Source of the DNA: an uncultured Geobacteraceae bacterium
GTDB lineage: Bacteria > Desulfobacterota > Desulfuromonadia > Geobacterales > Pseudopelobacteraceae
Length of the DNA stretch: 8,951 bases
Direction: 5' to 3'
Assembly (NCBI GenBank): GCA_903879825.1
Contig: CAIRND010000450.1
Location: forward strand, 1 to 8,951
The stretch's first letter is position 1. The number at the start of each line of letters is the position of its first letter. Shown in pieces: positions 7,875 through 8,951 of the stretch. The position numbers and the translations under genes were made by a program. Below the pieces are notes generated by a model. That model searched no databases and had not been told where the DNA came from. It saw nothing but the letters and a program-made list of their open reading frames with translations.

Positions 7875-8133
7875 TAATAACGAACGTCGTGCGGCGGCGC
7901 TTTCCTATAAACAGGGATTCTATGCTCCGGTTGTCGTCGCTCGTGGCACGGGGGTGGCCGCTGAGGCGATCATAGCCTGTGCTCGGGAAGCCGGAGTGTA
8001 TGTCCACGAATCGCCGGAGTTGGTAAAGCTGTTGATGCAGGTTGACAGCGATCAATACATCCCTCCCGAACTCTATCGAGCGGTTGCAGAAGTGCTGGTA
8101 TGGTTGCAGTGGCTTGAGAGTCAACAAAAATAA
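7861..8133 (+). CDS. Stand-alone FlhB C-terminal-domain protein (EscU/YscU/HrcU export-switch family)
   Basis: This 90-residue protein matches the part of FlhB that follows the autocleavage site. It has RRAAALSYKQGFYAPVVVAR, then GTGVAAEAIIACAREAGVYVHE, then IPPELYRAVAEVLVWLQWL, which correspond to the conserved FlhB-CC strands and helices (A-x-RY, AP-x-VVAKG, A-x-x-I, IP-x-x-LY-x-AVAEVL). The four membrane helices of FlhB and the NPTH cleavage motif are absent. Similar short proteins are known as FlhX in epsilonproteobacteria and as YlqH in Bacillus, the latter next to a FliK-like gene as here. It probably binds the FliK-like protein encoded just upstream or substitutes for the cleaved FlhB domain. 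The ATG at 7861 gives a 14-base overlap with the upstream gene. A TTG at 7855, two codons earlier, is the alternative start; both have only weak purine-rich sequence upstream. Confidence 0.8.
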   Translation: MQQRDNNERRAAALSYKQGFYAPVVVARGTGVAAEAIIACAREAGVYVHESPELVKLLMQVDSDQYIPPELYRAVAEVLVWLQWLESQQK

Positions 8134-8144
8134 TTTACATATTC

Positions 8145-8150
8145 AGGGGG
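8145..8150 (+). promoter_or_regulatory. Shine-Dalgarno site of the phosphohexomutase gene
   Basis: AGGGGG lies 4 bases before the ATG at 8155 and is the only purine-rich block in the 21-base gap after the FlhB-like gene. It fixes the start of the mutase gene, whose first residues (MQIKFGTDGWRG) are typical of the family. Confidence 0.6.
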
Positions 8151-8154
8151 AACG

Positions 8155-8951
8155 ATGCAGATAAAGTTTGGTACTGATGGTTGGCGGGGCGTTATCGCCC
8201 GTGATTTCACCTTTGAGAATCTTTCCCGGGTGGCTCAGGCGACGATGGACTATCTGAACCGTGAAGGTTTGGGGGGTAAGGGGCTGATAATCGGTTATGA
8301 CCGCCGTTTTATGTCACGAGATTTTGCCCGACGGGTCGCAGAAGTTGCGGCTGGTAACGGTATTAACGTGCTTCTGACTGAAGACTACGCGCCAACACCG
8401 GCCGTTTCCTGGGCGGTCCGTGAGACCGGTTCAGGAGCCGGGGTTATGATAACGGCAAGCCATAATCCGCCCGAGTATAACGGTTTCAAGATCAAGGAGG
8501 CTTTTGGTGGGTCGGCCCTCCCGGCGACAACCAAAATTCTTGAAGAAATTGTCGCCTATAACCTTGAAAATGAGCGGCGCGTTATAGCGATTCCGTATGA
8601 CGAAGCCCTAACAAAAGGCATTGTTAAGCTGTTCGATCCGTGTGAAGGGTACTTTCACCAGATAAGCCGTTATGTTGACCTTGAGCTGATCAAGAAAGCT
8701 GGCATCGCTGCGGTGGTTGATCCAATGTATGGTGCCGGCTGCGGATTTATTCCACGGCTTTTGCCGGGCGTTGATGAAATACATGCCAGTGAAAATCCCT
8801 CGTTTGGTGGACAACCTCCCGAGCCGATTGGCCAGAACCTGCAGGAACTGTCCGCATTGCTGAAAAGTGGCAAATATCAGGTCGGTCTTGCACTTGATGG
8901 TGATGCCGACCGAATCGGCGCCGTTGATGAAAATGGCGATTTTTTCTCCTC
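8155..8951 (+). CDS. Alpha-D-phosphohexomutase (phosphoglucomutase/phosphomannomutase), 3' end outside window
   Basis: The first 265 codons are present and the frame is still open at the window edge; family members have about 450-470 residues or more, so roughly half is seen. Such enzymes interconvert hexose 1- and 6-phosphates (glucose, mannose or amino sugars) in the cytoplasm, feeding glycogen, cell-wall or lipopolysaccharide synthesis. Visible motifs are the N-terminal FGTDGWRG (5-12), the phosphoserine loop TASHNP (100-105, catalytic Ser102), YNGFKIK (108-114) and the metal-binding loop DGDADR (248-253). The sugar-specificity loop (family GEXSG-like motif) lies beyond the window, so the substrate cannot be decided. 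The sequence is closer to the PGM/PMM group than to GlmM in my reading, with moderate certainty. The gene starts 21 bases after the FlhB-like gene and could be in the same transcript, but it has its own good ribosome site and no obvious functional tie to secretion. Confidence 0.9.
   Translation, partial: MQIKFGTDGWRGVIARDFTFENLSRVAQATMDYLNREGLGGKGLIIGYDRRFMSRDFARRVAEVAAGNGINVLLTEDYAPTPAVSWAVRETGSGAGVMITASHNPPEYNGFKIKEAFGGSALPATTKILEEIVAYNLENERRVIAIPYDEALTKGIVKLFDPCEGYFHQISRYVDLELIKKAGIAAVVDPMYGAGCGFIPRLLPGVDEIHASENPSFGGQPPEPIGQNLQELSALLKSGKYQVGLALDGDADRIGAVDENGDFFS

Overview
The window is a dense, all-plus-strand stretch of bacterial chromosome. Every gap between genes is shorter than about 70 bases. 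It holds seven recognisable genes, one candidate 21-codon leader ORF and no mobile element, RNA gene or CRISPR array. Moderately GC-rich codon use, a Gram-negative type II secretion system (T2SS) and the style of the proteins suggest a deltaproteobacterium of the Geobacter/Desulfuromonas type (Desulfuromonadota). That placement is an inference from memory of such proteins and was not tested by a search.

Bases 8-5624 encode four core T2SS parts in the order gspC, gspD, gspE, gspF. GspC is the inner-membrane clamp protein with a PDZ domain. GspD is the outer-membrane secretin. GspE is the cytoplasmic ATPase, with all its ATPase motifs and a zinc-binding CxxC pair. GspF is the polytopic inner-membrane platform protein. 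The genes are packed as an operon: gspD/gspE overlap in ATGA and gspE/gspF overlap by 20 bases. Pseudopilins (GspG-K), GspL/GspM and a prepilin peptidase are not in the window.

Bases 5623-8133 are less expected. Straight after gspF comes a perfect AGGAGG site and a 21-codon ORF whose end overlaps the start of a 727-residue protein. That protein has a FliK-type C-terminal (Flg_hook) domain preceded by three copies of a beta-barrel-like plus helical module. Overlapping its end is a 90-residue stand-alone homologue of the cytoplasmic C-terminal domain of FlhB, without the membrane part and without the NPTH cleavage motif. FliK and FlhB normally act together in flagellar export switching, so the two neighbours are probably functional partners, here attached to a T2SS operon.

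From 8155 to the window edge runs the 5' part of an alpha-D-phosphohexomutase gene (phosphoglucomutase/phosphomannomutase family). It includes the phosphoserine and metal-binding motifs and starts 21 bases after the FlhB-like gene. No convincing promoter or intrinsic terminator was seen, so the whole window may be one transcription unit that begins upstream of base 1.
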